Source of the DNA: Arabidopsis thaliana
Lineage: Eukaryota; Streptophyta; Magnoliopsida; Brassicales; Brassicaceae
Direction of reading: 5' to 3'
DNA: 64,000 nt
Assembly: GCF_000001735.4 (NCBI RefSeq)
Contig: NC_003070.9
Span: forward strand, 5,828,001-5,892,000
Shown piece by piece: positions 1-12,202 of the stretch (position 1 is the first letter of the stretch; every line of letters starts with the position of its first letter). The notes below the pieces were generated by a model, which saw nothing but the letters and a program-made list of their open reading frames with translations, did not search any database and was not told where the DNA came from. Position numbers and translations under genes: made by a program.

Positions 1-37
1 TTATTTTATTTATTTTGGTTTTTGTTGCATTTTTCAG

Positions 38-88
38 GATTATAAGAGGCATCTGAATCTAATCAACAGACTCAACTCAACAAAGTAG
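38..88 (+). CDS. Probable last coding exon of an upstream gene (partial)
   Basis: A pyrimidine-rich tract ending in TTTTTCAG is followed by 16 open codons (DYKRHLNLINRLNSTK) and a TAG stop. This has the look of a 3' terminal exon whose gene lies left of the window. By gene order it could be the end of the SH2-domain protein SHA (At1g17040), but the 16 residues are too few to identify it. The stop is followed by AT-rich sequence of 3'-UTR type. A chance splice-like site in intergenic DNA remains possible. Confidence 0.45.
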   Translation, partial: DYKRHLNLINRLNSTK

Positions 89-1288
89 AGAAGCATCGAC
101 TGTTATTGAGGTTTATTGTACAGATAGATTTGCTAAGTCTAAGTATTAACTGATACTAACTTTTGTAAAGCTCAGTGATTTAAATTAGGTGGAAAGGATT
201 TTTATTGTAAGACTTAAGTATATTTGTTTATCTAAAATCAATTACCGACAAGAAAGAAAGGAGTTGCGATTTTTGCTTCTTCTGCTCAGTTTTTATATTT
301 GTGTGGCCCATTTATGTTCCAACTACATATTTGCTTGGTCCCTAATCCCTTATTAGAGGTTAATTATGGTAATGTTTTTTTTACCAAGAAATAAATAAAA
401 TAATTATGGTAATGTTTTTCTTTCATATTTTTGTTTTGTTATGTACTAATTAAATTTAAAAGCTCTTAGAAAATTTATTCAACCATTTTTGTTAATCTTC
501 TCATATATGATGACTTATTGTGATTGGTAATACATGGAATGAGAATAATATACAGAAATTGTAAATTAAGTCATAACAGTATTATTTTGATTCACAATGG
601 AGTTGGAGAAATGAATTATCAATATAAAAAATCATGGTTTCACGTAATTTGATGATTTGTTTTTAAAATACTCCCTAGAGCCTAATTATTGTAGGTAAAA
701 AACTTATTAGTATAAAATTTGTGAGATCTGGATTAATGATATTATAATTGTCTTGAAACCAGAAAAATGGATATTCTCTAATCTCAAAATATTTGATACG
801 AGTTAGATGACGGACCAATCGGTAGGAAACACGTGGTGACATTTCAGCTTCTGATTACAACGATGGACTTTTTTTTCCCTCTCTCTCTAATTTGTATATT
901 GAATTAAAAAAGAAAACGGACACACACACACACACACAAATCTGAAATCTCTCTCGTCCGCCAAAGGTCGAGTTTTGAGAGCGAGTTCTTACTTCTGATG
1001 TGGTTTTGTCTCGTCCACCCAAAGAAAATCAACACAAAAAAAAAAAGGGATCGATTCACAAACTTATAAATTTCTTGTCTTTTTTATTTTTTATTTTTCT
1101 GAAAATTTGCCATACACACACCCAATCTCTCTCTCGTCAGCCAAAAAGAAAAAAACTTAACATTGGACTCTCAGTTTCCGAAGATTCTTCTCTTTGGACT
1201 CTCAGTTTCTGAAACTTATTATTAGCCGTCTTTTTTTGGTTTGGGTTTGCCTAAAAGTTGTCGTCACTTGTGGATTTTGGTCTGAGAA
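89..1288 (+). promoter_or_regulatory. Intergenic region and SPS2 promoter/leader
   Basis: No protein gene is seen. The left part is AT-rich. A CACGTG G-box core lies at 830-835. A (CA)9 run at 920-938 opens a CT-rich stretch that is probably the 5' leader of SPS2. The leader contains several short direct repeats, described in the findings. No convincing TATA box was found. Confidence 0.5.
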
Positions 1289-3215
1289 ATGATGATGTCA
1301 TGTCGGAATATAGACTTGGGTACGAGTGTTCTTGATCATTCTTGTAGCTCTTCTTCAACAAGTCGTCGATTCTTGTTTGGCAATTCTTCGAAGACCGTTT
1401 GTATGATTGGTGGCAGAAGCTGTGTTGGAAATTTGGTATTTCTCCGGCGAGATTTGGCTACTTGCAGAGCTGTTCCGGCTAAATCCAAGGAGAATTCTCT
1501 GGTCAACGGTAACCAATTTTTCAGCAGAACTATCTGATTTTGGTTGTGTGATTGATTGAGATTCTTTGATTTTGAGGTTTGGTTGGTTAAGTAATTGAAT
1601 CATGTTTGATTGGTCTTCACCTTTTTGGTGCATAGTTTTAGTCTTATAACAGTTCAGTTTTGAGCTCATGAGACAGAGAGTCTCATGAATTAAAGTTTCG
1701 AGCTTTTTGAATGTTTGCTATGGAAATAGAAATCTTTAGTTTTGGTTGAGGCAAAGAGTCTTATAAGCTGAGATAATTTATGAGAAGTCAAAAGCTTATA
1801 CATTTAAGACTTTTCTTCAGGGTTTTGAATATTGATGATTGTGTAGGTATTGGTCAAGATCAAACAGTGATGCTCAATCTGAGGCAAGAGTCACGAAAGC
1901 CAATATCTTTGGAAACTCTGTTTGAGGTCGTAGCTGATGATTTGCAGAGGTTGAACGACAATCTTTTATCGGTTAGTACCTCGCCACCATTTCTTTTCTG
2001 GTCTCTTGATAGAGGGTTATGTTTCTTATGTAAATTCTCTTCTTTTATAGATTGTTGGTGCAGAAAATCCGGTTTTGATATCTGCTGCTGAGCAAATCTT
2101 CAGCGCTGGTGGCAAGAGGATGAGACCGGGTTTGGTATTCCTTGTATCACGAGCCACTGCGGAATTAGCAGGCTTAAAGTAATCTATATATAACTGTCAT
2201 TACATCTTTGACCGCGAAACTGCTCATAATCTTTAGAAATAAAAATGATGGTTTATAGCTGATCTTGGTGCAGGGAACTTACAGTAGAACATCGGCGTTT
2301 AGGTGAGATCATTGAGATGATTCACACCGCAAGTTTGATACACGATGATGTGTTAGACGAAAGTGATATGCGAAGAGGTAAGACAAAAGTTCCATTCTTT
2401 TGATCGGAGTATGCATTTTCTCTGCAAAGTGTTTAAGCTTTCTCTCTGTGTTTGTTAGGAAGGGAAACGGTTCACGAGCTATTCGGAACAAGAGTAGCTG
2501 TATTAGCTGGGGATTTCATGTTTGCTCAAGCATCATGGTACTTAGCAAATCTCGAAAACCTTGAAGTCATTAAGCTCATAAGTCAGGTAATATTCCTTTC
2601 TGAGATTAGATGAAGCTACTCAATACAAAGAACATTTGGTCTGAATCTTGATTTATCTTTTTGCAGGTGATCAAAGATTTTGCAAGCGGTGAGATAAAGC
2701 AAGCATCGAGTTTATTCGATTGTGATGTCAAGCTTGATGACTACATGCTAAAGAGTTACTACAAGACAGCTTCATTAGTAGCTGCAAGCACCAAAGGAGC
2801 AGCAATTTTCAGTAAAGTCGAAAGCAAGGTCGCAGAGCAAATGTATCAGTTCGGGAAGAATCTCGGTTTATCTTTTCAAGTAGTTGATGACATTCTGGAC
2901 TTCACTCAGTCCACAGAGCAGTTAGGTAAGCCTGCAGCTAATGACCTAGCCAAAGGTAACATAACGGCGCCAGTGATCTTCGCGCTAGAGAATGAGCCAA
3001 GGCTAAGAGAGATCATTGAGTCTGAGTTTTGTGAGCCTGGATCGCTTGAAGAAGCGATTGAAATAGTTAGAAATCGCGGTGGGATCAAGAAAGCTCAAGA
3101 ATTAGCAAAGGAGAAAGCTGAACTTGCGTTAAAGAATTTGAATTGTCTTCCTAGGAGTGGTTTCAGATCGGCTCTTGAGGATATGGTAATGTTTAATCTT
3201 GAAAGGATTGATTAG
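1289..3215 (+). CDS. SPS2: Solanesyl diphosphate synthase 2, plastid
   Basis: Long-chain trans-prenyltransferase that condenses isopentenyl diphosphate units to make the C45 side chain of plastoquinone-9. From family knowledge it acts in the chloroplast. Six exons (1289-1508, 1847-1971, 2051-2178, 2274-2377, 2459-2586, 2667-3215) join to 417 aa, the expected SPS2 length. All junctions are GT..AG and keep frame. The first aspartate-rich motif is DDVLD at about residues 182-186 and the second is DDILD at about 309-313; both carry all Mg-binding aspartates. The first ~75 residues are rich in Ser, Arg and Cys with few acids, as in a transit peptide. The first of three adjacent Met codons was taken as the start. 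The paralogue SPS1 is the only serious alternative name. Confidence 0.93.
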
Positions 3216-4281
3216 TTTCAAAGGGTATTTGGCAGAGGAAACTGTAACAACACTCTTTACTTGTTCAAAACTTCAAACACAGATTTTTTTTTTTACTGTA
3301 TGTCATAATGGAGTAATAAACAAAAATTCATGCTTATTATTGCAAAATAAAAGTAACTCAATTTTTTAGATACTTGTGAATGGTACTAGACCCAAATATA
3401 AATTGATCTGTGTTAAAATTCTATACATCTTGGTATTGAAAAGTGAAAACAACAAATTTCACATAAACAGTAAAAAAATTAAATCGAAGTTTTGTAAATG
3501 GTCATATTGATTTATTTATTTTTGGGACAAAAAATGGTAATATTTATAAGCTTGCTATTTAGTTGGATTTAAGTTTGGTTTTGATTGAGATTCTTTAACT
3601 AACTCAAAATGAAACATAAAATTTTCTGGAACCGAATAAATTAATAAATTTGTGGTTTCAATTCGAGAATGTTTGTCTGGACCGAATTACCTAAACAAAA
3701 CAAACAAATTAGAAATATAAATGCAAAAACAGCTGATCTTGATGCGTCTCTTCAACCATCTGTTCTTTTCTATCTTCTTTGATTCTTTTTTTGTTATAAT
3801 TATTGTTTATCTTCTTTGATTCATTGCCTCATGTATTAGACTAAATTAGTAAATGAGCTAAAAGCATGTTTTCTTAATCATTTTGTCGAGATTCAACATA
3901 TATAAGATTACTATTTCACGTGGCATTTTCTTTTAACATGGCACAAGATTTTTTTGTAGTGAAGTTGAAATTAGGCAAACAAATAAGAAAAGCCTCTCTT
4001 ATGTGTGTGATGACTAAAGTGGAATTAAAATATACAAATGAAACTCATTATGTTAAACACATAAACTAAATCAGGTGGTGGTGAAAAATATGCTATGAAA
4101 ATAAAAAAATCTTATGAAATTTCTAGATTTTAATTTGTTTCATATATACAAAAACACCCAAATAAGATTTCTTGACCGGATTCAAACTGCATTTACCACT
4201 ACACACCTTCAAGGTTCTGTTTTGTTGATGAACAAAAAAAAAGGAAGCACCTTTACATTTTTTTCCTCATTCTTCTACCTC
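3216..4281. other. Convergent 3' region between SPS2 and CYP72C1
   Basis: AT-rich DNA between two converging genes. It holds the SPS2 3' UTR, with an AATAAA-like signal near 3314-3322, and the CYP72C1 3' UTR on the right. No coding frame with exon signals was seen on either strand. Confidence 0.5.
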
Positions 4282-7255
4282 CTACAGTTTTCGGATGATC
4301 AAATGAGCTCCATGTTGTGGAAATGTAGTTGCAGCTGGGAAAGGAGCATGAGTATACGATGGAGAGAGTTCAACACTGAACCTTTGAAGTACCATTGCCA
4401 AGAAGAGTTTAGCTTGCAACATCGAAAAGTTCTGACCGATACAAGTCCGAGGGCCCGAGCTAAATGGCAAGAAGGAGAGTCTTCCTTTGGTTGCACCCGC
4501 CACGCCATTGGCGAATCTCTCGGGCTTAAACTCTTTCACATCGTCTCCCCAAAGATCAGAATCATGGTGCACCAAGAGCATTGGTATTGTTACTACAACT
4601 CCTTCAGGTAAAGAGAATCTCTCTAGCTTCACTTCTTGTTTAGTTATCCGACATGTGAAGTAAGCTGGTGAATAGAGTCGTAGAACTTCATGGAGGATCA
4701 TTGTTACCTAATGATAATAACCAAAGAAGTTGTTAAAAAAAACAACCCTTTTTTTAGTTATAATGTGGTTTAGTCACTTTTGAAAATGTATACTTACGAC
4801 TTTCAGGTGGCTTAGCCCTTCGAAATCGGGTTCGTTGTTACCGAAGGCCTGAGAAATCTCGTCTCTTGCTTTGTTTTGCCAATCTTGATGTTGGCTTAGA
4901 GCAACAAGTGTCCAAACAAACAATGAAGAAGTCACATTTTGACCAGCTAGATAGAAAGCCTTGCAGTCATCTATCAGATCATCAAGACTCAGCCCTGAAT
5001 CTGGTCCTTGTTCTTTGATGGTTTTTGTATTCGAAGCCAACATCGAGAACAACAGTCGCTGTTTTTGTCGGTACCTCTTCCTCTTTTTATCTCCTCCTCT
5101 TTTGTCTCAATCATCGCTTTAAACATAGCCCTCATGTCCCTTTCGGTTTCTCTCAACCTCCTGTTGAACTTTGTTGGCAAAAACCTGCACATAGAAAAAC
5201 TGAATCAGCAAAACTAGCTTCCGACTTTTTTAATTAAACGCAGTTGATTTTAGACAATTTCTTTACTTTGAGCCAGGAATGTAGACGGCTCGAATAGCAA
5301 GGAGACCAAGATCAATCTGTTCTTGTTGGATTTCGAAGATCTTGATACCATCTTTGTAGGAATCACCAAAAGAAGCACGAGCAAGCATGTTTCTGGTTAA
5401 GTCATGACAGTGAGTCCATGAATCAAGTTCCATTGTTCCTTTTGCTGAGGCTAATCTCTCCCATTCTTCTAACATTTCTTTGCAACTCGAGTTAAATGCT
5501 GGTAGTATGCTCTGTTCATTTATACCATTTCAAAATCACTACCAAATTTCACACCAAAAAAAATCACAGAAATGGGTCTTTAAAGAAGCTTACATTTTGT
5601 ATATTATTTATTGCTACTTATTTGCTCATAATGTTTTTGTTAAAGATGATGAGTGCTCTGCATATGTGAGGTTTCTACACTGATAATGAAATGATAAATT
5701 CTTTTTGTCGAAATAAATTTGGTATTTTAGAAATTCTTGAGTTGAAATATGATGATTTCATTTTCACCTTCTTGTAATGTGCCTTTTTGGCTTTTTCTGT
5801 TTTTTTTGCTTTTAGACTTTTAAGTTGGGTGACTTGGTGGCGTGGCGTGGATTCTTTAGTTCTTTGCTGACTTTTTTTTTTCTCCGTTTCTTCTTTTTCT
5901 ATAAATACCTTTTTTAGGTATTTCTTTATGTTCTTTCCGGGATATTTAATATTTTTTTGTTTAAGAGATTTTTTTTTTCTTTTCTGTTATATCTTGATTT
6001 TTTTATTTTTTTTAAATAGTTAATACATGATTTTTTTTTTAATATAATTATTGTTTAAATCTCTGAGCTAAGAAACAAGAGGAAAGACGTTACTTTATCT
6101 GACTTTTTTCGAAAAAAAGTAAAGAGAGAATGAAACTGACCAAAATCTAAAGAATGAGACGAAAATGACGTCCACAAAGTTCACATTATGTCAGAGTTAA
6201 AAATCAATTATAAAAAAAACAAAATATAATTATTAGAGTCAAAATGAGCATTCTATATATTCTCTTCTTCTTTTTTGGTAAAAGAAAAACATACCTTCAA
6301 ATTATCAATACGAAAAGCAGGATTAAGAATGCTTCGATGCTTGGACCATTTAGGACCTTCGTGATTGAGAAGACCACTTAGGAAAACATGATTATGTGAC
6401 CCGATCTTTGGTTTTGGAAAGAGTTCGTGTTTTGACATAATCTCTCGGAGTGTCTCTGGATCCATTACTATCACGTTCGGGTACGGTCCGTACCATGTGA
6501 AACACTTCTTCCCTATTCAAACATATATTCATTAATTATTACCATTTGTTACTTTTAAATTACCAAATTCACAAATGAAACAAAACAAAGCACATACAAC
6601 AATCATATGTATATTGAACTAGATTTAGACAAAACCAGGGAAACAAAGGGTATCAGATTTAGATCTTAATTATGAAAATGTGTATCATTCTATAATCTGT
6701 ATACACATTAAACTCCTTTTATTTCTTAACTCTGAATTTCTCTGTTCATATATTATACTTTTTGAAAATGATAAAAAAAAAAAAAAGTCATGATGGAAGA
6801 AGATGACCTACTCCTAGTCAAAATTATAAATAATCGTTATGAATCTAACCCAAGATATGTCAAGTATATATAATTGGTTCTTATATAGATTCACATTTCT
6901 TTCAAGTAATTAAATAACCCCATAATTAAAACAATTGATATACAATTTAAGTTGAGGTTGATGGGATCATACCATGTTTTAGAACAGTGTGGTGGAGAAA
7001 AGGCATCATGCGAGGGAGAAAATCGGCGTCGAGAGGAAGAGGAAGAGAGTGAGCAACTTGATCCATCTGATTACTCTCTCTCATATCTCCCATTAAAATT
7101 CTATAAGAATTCCCAGAGAATCCTTGTTTCTTCAGATATTTCTCCAGTCTCTTTGGCCTTAACCAAACCCAATTCACAGCTCTCCATACCCAATTCAGTA
7201 TCAAGATCAAGAATCCGATCAAGAACACTTTTCTTACCGTAATGATCTCTAACAT
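4282..7255 (-). CDS. CYP72C1: Cytochrome P450 72C1, atypical brassinosteroid-inactivating P450
   Basis: ER-anchored P450 known from overexpression mutants (SOB7/SHK1/CHI2) to lower brassinosteroid levels. Coding exons in transcript order: 6973-7255, 6295-6512, 5267-5511, 5075-5184, 4798-4946, 4282-4707. They total 476 aa, against about 510-525 for CYP72 relatives. A hydrophobic anchor lies near residues 8-27. Present are the K-helix ExxR (EVLR, about 342-345), PERF (about 397-400) and the haem loop FSSGPRTCIG with Cys near 424. The I helix is abnormal: the sequence is AGQNVTSS, where relatives have AGxETT, so the acid/alcohol pair is lost, and the preceding ~43 residues are removed by the intron at 4947-5074. 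That intron still resembles CYP72 coding sequence (see findings). Confidence 0.93.
4947..5074 (-). pseudogene. CYP72C1 intron derived from I-helix coding sequence
   Basis: On the minus strand this 128-nt intron starts GTACCG and ends TATCTAG. Read across a one-base frameshift it encodes a normal CYP72-type segment containing LLFSMLASN, LSLDDLIDDCKAFYL and then the exonic AGQN. Reading through in the upstream frame gives a stop after KDQIQG. Removing exactly 128 nt restores the frame to the haem loop. I infer that coding sequence acquired a 1-nt deletion and became an intron. Confidence 0.8.
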
Positions 7256-7385
7256 CTTGATCTAGCTATGAAGAAGAGAGTAGCTAGAAAGAAAAAGAAA
7301 AGAAGAAGAAAAAAAGGAGACAAAACTATAATGATGATGCTTATAATTTCATCAGTTGACTATATATGTTGGAGGCAGCTGGATA

Positions 7386-7397
7386 TCTATATATATG
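7386..7397 (-). promoter_or_regulatory. Candidate TATA box of CYP72C1
   Basis: On the minus strand a TATATATAGA run lies about 135 nt upstream of the CYP72C1 ATG, a suitable distance for a core promoter. A (GA)n tract lies just further upstream at 7457-7477. The assignment rests on position and composition alone. Confidence 0.35.
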
Positions 7398-9483
7398 CGT
7401 GAATAGAGAAAATACTGTAGAAAAGAAATGTGATAAAAAACTTGTTTATAGAGAGACTATAGAGAGAGAGAGAGAGGGGATATATATGTAATAAATCGCT
7501 GTATGTGCAACTGGCAATGAATTTATAACAACAAGTTCTTTGGTGTTTATTTCCAAAAATTTAATTTTGTCTTCCTTCCCTTACGCTACATGCATGTGGC
7601 TTTATTGCATGAGAGTATTTAGTATTTTATCTTTTTATATATACATATATCTACTAGTACGTATATGCTGATCATGATGCTTCCATAATTACTTTCTTAC
7701 GCATTTTTTTGTTTGCGTCTTCGTATCGTAGTTATCTTTAAACAGGTAGAGAAAGGAGAGTTCGTCTCAACTTATATAATTAAACAAGTTTCCATTGAAT
7801 AATTGACGTATAACTCGAAATCAACCTTAACATTTATGTAACTAAGACAATGATCACGATTAAATTAAATTTAAATTGGGGACAATAAATATGGAACCAG
7901 GTGGCGTTGTTCTTTGGAGACGATGAATAGCAATGTCAACTCTCTTGCGAAACGCATGTGATATATGATATAATAATAATTCATAAGATAATGTTCGTCC
8001 AACCATATCAATTAATTTTGAAGTTTAATAATTCATATAAATGCAATTACGCGTAGACTAGGGTCATTAGGCATTTACTAAATTTTCCACCTAGGACAAA
8101 ATAGACCTAACGGCTACGGGCGTTGTTGGTTTATTATTATACTAATTTGTAACGTAAGCTTATTTCATTAGCTAGTACGTACTAATTGTTTTGTTCAACA
8201 AGTAATTAATAGACTATAGGCTTCGAGGATTTTTTTTTTGTCGCGAAGCTATAACATATCCCGTAAGTTATTTATCAGACGTATTCATTTAAGTCCTTAT
8301 TTTTTGCTGATATTACTACCTGAAACTTATTTTATGTACATAAAGATACGAAAAGTATATAATTAAATTGATAGAAGTAAAAAAGTCTAGACATGGTTAA
8401 GGAAATAATTTGCATTGTATAACCAATGTGTGCAATTAAATGACGACATATATAAAAGTTTGTATACACTTTTAGCTGCTAATTTAAAAAATGTAACAAG
8501 AATGGTACATTTAGCTATTAGTGAACCATTCCAAGGAAAATAGTTTCAAATAATGAGATATGACGTCAAAACCTACGTAACATTTTTGAAAAACCAACTA
8601 GAAAAGTCCGAGTCATACAACCGACTTTTCTTTGTTATAACATCTAAAAAGGTGGGACGTTTCTTTATGTGTTGTTGTACTCTTCAAATCCCATATTTAT
8701 GCGATTTGTACAAGAAATAAGGGGATTTTGTTGTATTTATTCCAGAAAGAATATATTAATGCTTCTATTCTATGTTGCAAAATGAAAAGTTGGTTAGTTA
8801 GAGAAAACAAAGTGTTCCTAAAATCTCATGACTTTATATTACTGTTTAAACCAAAAAATTATTGACTTTTATGATTTTATCAGAAAGAGAAAGATTAATT
8901 ATATATAACATAAAACAGAAACAATTTTTTCTAATAATCTAGTCATGCAAAAATATATAATTATGAAATTGGAATAAGAGAGATAGGAGGAGGAGAAATT
9001 AAGACAAAAAATAAGAAAAACTTAAAACATCAAAAACAACACCCTAAAAATCTTAGTAGAATTAATGGAAAAATTTGTTACTTTCGAAAGTATGTGGATT
9101 GAAGACTCAAAACTCCATGATATAATGGAATCTACGTTTTCTTAACGTAATTTTTGGGTTCACAATTTTTTGTTTTTGGTTATAATGAGCAATTTGGTTA
9201 ACCTTATAAGTTATACTTCTAACCTACTATATCTGTTTTGGTGGGTTCTATTTTGTTTTCTTTTCCAAAACTGTGTTTTTGTTTATTTTATCCCTTTTAA
9301 TTAGTTTAGTTATCGTAGTATCTATTGAGTTATGGTTAGATAACGAAACTCATAGTTTTTACCTGAAAAAAAAATCACCTTTTGCGTTTTATTGTAACAG
9401 ATGCGATAAAACGACATAAGGTTGGCCAAGAGTCCAAAATGAAGAAGATGAGGTGACTGATTGTTATAGCCAAGTTTACAAAT
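7398..9483. other. Intergenic region between CYP72C1 and NTR1
   Basis: About 2.1 kb of AT-rich DNA holding the upstream regulatory region of CYP72C1. A short GA microsatellite lies at 7457-7477. No open frame with splice signals, no tRNA and no transposon terminus were recognised on either strand. Confidence 0.4.
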
Positions 9484-9535
9484 AAATGGGCTATAATTCA
9501 AAAATAAATGGGCCTTTATTATTTATAAAGCCCAA
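9484..9535 (+). promoter_or_regulatory. Site II cluster in the NTR1 promoter
   Basis: Three site II elements stand close together: TGGGCT at 9487-9492, TGGGCC at 9509-9514 and AGCCCA at 9529-9534. The cluster is about 120-165 nt upstream of the NTR1/STIPL1 ATG. In Arabidopsis such clusters mark growth-linked housekeeping promoters, usually bound by TCP factors. There is no TATA box nearby. Confidence 0.55.
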
Positions 9536-9652
9536 GTCGGTTAATCCTTTCCCTCCGATTATACACGGCGACGTCGGCGATTTGCAGTCGTAAATCCAAA
9601 AACCTCCGATAGTTTGGAAAATTCGCAGAGTTTCAGATCTAGTTTCTTCGCC

Positions 9653-12202
9653 ATGGATGAGTATCAAGATATGGAGAGATTCAGTATGGATAATGACTAC
9701 GAAGGAGGTCGATGGGAAGGTGACGAGTTCGTATACCAGAAGAGGAAGGAGAAACGGAAACAAACCAAAAACGACGCTACTTATGGAATCTTCGCTGAGA
9801 GCGATTCGGATTCCGATGATTCTGGCGGCGGCGGCAGTCGTAGGAAGAGGCGTAAGGATCGTGATTCGGGAAGGAAAGCAGACTTAACCAAGCCTGTCAA
9901 TTTTGTATCTACAGGTACGGTTATGCCGAATCAAGAGATTGATAAGGATTCTAGAGAACATAATGATGAGAAAGATAGGGATAAAATCGAAGATAATGAT
10001 ATGATTGATGAGGATGTTGAAGTTAGAGGTGGATTGGGTATTGGTAGCTCAGGTTTAGGGTTAGGGTTTAATGCGAATGGTTTTGATGATGAGGACAATC
10101 TTTTACCGGGTGCATTGGGGAAGAAGATAGCTGATCGGGCAAAGATGAGAGGGAAGGCAAAGGTGGAGAAGAGAGGTCAAGAGGGTGGTGGTGCAAAGGG
10201 AGGAAAGAAGAATACTTTAGGCAGTGATATAGGTCAGTTTGAGAAGTCTACTAAAGGAATTGGTATGAAGCTGCTTGAAAAGATGGGGTACAAGGGAGGT
10301 GGGCTTGGGAAGAACCAGCAAGGTATTGTAGCTCCTATTGAAGCGCAGTTGAGGCCGAAGAATATGGGTATGGGGTATAATGATTTCAAGGAGGCAAAGT
10401 TACCCGATTTAAAGAAGGTTGAAGAGAAGAAGATTATTGGAGTCAGTGTCAGTGAGAATGAACAGAGCCATGGTGATAGAGGAGGGAAAAATCTTTGGAA
10501 AAAGAAGAAGGTGAGGAAGGCAGTTTATGTCACTGCAGAGGAGTTGTTGGAAAAGAAGCAGGAAGCGGGGTTTGGTGGTGGGCAGACCATTATTGATATG
10601 CGAGGACCACAAGTTCGGGTTGTGACAAATTTGGAAAATTTAGATGCAGAGGAGAAAGCAAAAGAAGCAGATGTTCCAATGCCGGAGTTGCAACACAACT
10701 TGCGCTTGATTGTTGATCTAGTTGAGCATGAAATTCAAAAGATTGATAGGGACTTGAGGAACGAGAGAGAATCAGCCTTGAGCTTACAGCAGGAGAAGGA
10801 GATGCTTATAAATGAGGAAGAGAAACAAAAAAGACACTTGGAAAACATGGAATATATCGCAGATGAAATAAGTCGAATCGAGCTTGAGAATACATCTGGG
10901 AATTTGACGCTGGACTCACTTGCTATTCGTTTCGAGGACCTGCAAACAAGCTATCCTGATGATTATAAGCTTTGTAGCTTGTCCACCATTGCTTGCTCAC
11001 TGGCCTTGCCTCTCTTTATCAGAATGTTTCAGGGTTGGGACCCTCTTAGTGATGCAGTGCATGGTCTCAAGGCTATATCTTCTTGGAGAAAGCTTTTGGA
11101 AGTCGAGGAAGATCATAATATCTGGGTAGTCTCAACGCCTTATAGCCAACTAGTCTCGGAGGTAGTGTTACCTGCTGTTCGAATAGCAGGCATTAATACC
11201 TGGGAACCCAGAGACCCTGAGCCGATGCTTAGATTTTTAGAGACATGGGAAACTTTGCTGCCTTCATCTGTATTGCAAACGATTTTGGACACAGTAGTGC
11301 TACCAAAGTTGTCAACTGCTGTTGAATATTGGGATCCACGAAGGGAACTTGTTGCCATCCATGTTTGGGTGCATCCTTGGTTGCCTATACTTGGTCAGAA
11401 GTTGGAGTTTCTTTATCAGATCATTCAGATGAAATTGAGTAATGTTCTTGATGCTTGGCATCCCAGTGATTCATCTGCCTACACTATTCTTTCACCATGG
11501 AAGACCGTTTTTGATACTACAAGCTGGGAACAGCTTATGCGACGTTACATAGTTCCGAAACTTCAGCTGGCTTTGCAAGAGTTTCAGGTAAACCCGGCAA
11601 ACCAGAATTTAGAACGGTTTGATTGGGTTATGAAGTGGGCATCTGCAGTACCCATACATCTAATGGCTGATATGATGGAGAGGTTCTTCTTCCCCAAATG
11701 GCTGGATGTGTTGTACCATTGGTTGCGTGCTAAACCAAGGTTCGAAGAGATCCAGGGATGGTATTATGGTTGGAAAGAGTTATTCCCGCAAGAGCTTACA
11801 GCAAATGAGAGGATCCGAATTCAGTTAAAGCGTGGTTTAGATATGTTGATGGAAGCTGTTGAAGGAGTTGAAGTGTCTCAGCCAAGAGCAAAGGCAAATG
11901 AGCGTACACAGTCCGTGCCGGCTCAGGCTCAAGCTCAGGCCAAGGCTCAGATGGATAGCACTGAAGTGTTGAGTTTGAAAGAAGTCTTGGAAGTATTTGC
12001 GCAAGAGCAGGAGTTGCTGTTCAAACCTAAACCGAATAGAATGCACAATGGTCTTCAGATATATGGGTTTGGGAATGTGAGTGTCATTATAGACTCAGTG
12101 AACCAGAAGCTGTTGGCTCAGAAAGATGGCGGTTGGTTTCTTGTAACCCCTGATGACTTATTGAGGATGCACAACAATACAACTGTTTCTGCAAAAAGAT
12201 AG
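9653..12202 (+). CDS. NTR1 (STIPL1): Spliceosome disassembly factor with G-patch (TFIP11/Ntr1 family)
   Basis: Nuclear protein of the Ntr1/TFIP11 family that recruits and activates the Prp43-type helicase to release spent spliceosomes. The Arabidopsis gene is also known as STIPL1, with roles in clock and splicing timing. It is one uninterrupted frame of 849 aa, with no introns. The first ATG in good context (GCCATGG) was chosen. An acidic, Lys/Arg-rich N-terminal region (TIP_N-like) precedes the G-patch at about 198-242, which contains [24 protein letters not shown]-like helical region follows at about 400-670, rich in Trp ([17 protein letters not shown]). Near residue 760 there is a low-complexity run of Ala-Gln repeats. 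It is convergent with the next gene, with 255 bp between stops. Confidence 0.93.
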   Translation: MDEYQDMERFSMDNDYEGGRWEGDEFVYQKRKEKRKQTKNDATYGIFAESDSDSDDSGGGGSRRKRRKDRDSGRKADLTKPVNFVSTGTVMPNQEIDKDSREHNDEKDRDKIEDNDMIDEDVEVRGGLGIGSSGLGLGFNANGFDDEDNLLPGALGKKIADRAKMRGKAKVEKRGQEGGGAKGGKKNTLGSDIGQFEKSTKGIGMKLLEKMGYKGGGLGKNQQGIVAPIEAQLRPKNMGMGYNDFKEAKLPDLKKVEEKKIIGVSVSENEQSHGDRGGKNLWKKKKVRKAVYVTAEELLEKKQEAGFGGGQTIIDMRGPQVRVVTNLENLDAEEKAKEADVPMPELQHNLRLIVDLVEHEIQKIDRDLRNERESALSLQQEKEMLINEEEKQKRHLENMEYIADEISRIELENTSGNLTLDSLAIRFEDLQTSYPDDYKLCSLSTIACSLALPLFIRMFQGWDPLSDAVHGLKAISSWRKLLEVEEDHNIWVVSTPYSQLVSEVVLPAVRIAGINTWEPRDPEPMLRFLETWETLLPSSVLQTILDTVVLPKLSTAVEYWDPRRELVAIHVWVHPWLPILGQKLEFLYQIIQMKLSNVLDAWHPSDSSAYTILSPWKTVFDTTSWEQLMRRYIVPKLQLALQEFQVNPANQNLERFDWVMKWASAVPIHLMADMMERFFFPKWLDVLYHWLRAKPRFEEIQGWYYGWKELFPQELTANERIRIQLKRGLDMLMEAVEGVEVSQPRAKANERTQSVPAQAQAQAKAQMDSTEVLSLKEVLEVFAQEQELLFKPKPNRMHNGLQIYGFGNVSVIIDSVNQKLLAQKDGGWFLVTPDDLLRMHNNTTVSAKR

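Noticed and set aside
4989-5192. CYP72C1 as a pseudogene because of the internal frameshift
   Set aside because: The frameshift lies inside a GT..AG intron; spliced exons give a full 476-aa frame matching the known protein.
9614-9652. N-terminal extension of NTR1 by 13 codons
   Set aside because: It would begin at TTG; the ATG at 9653 has strong context and gives the known 849 aa.
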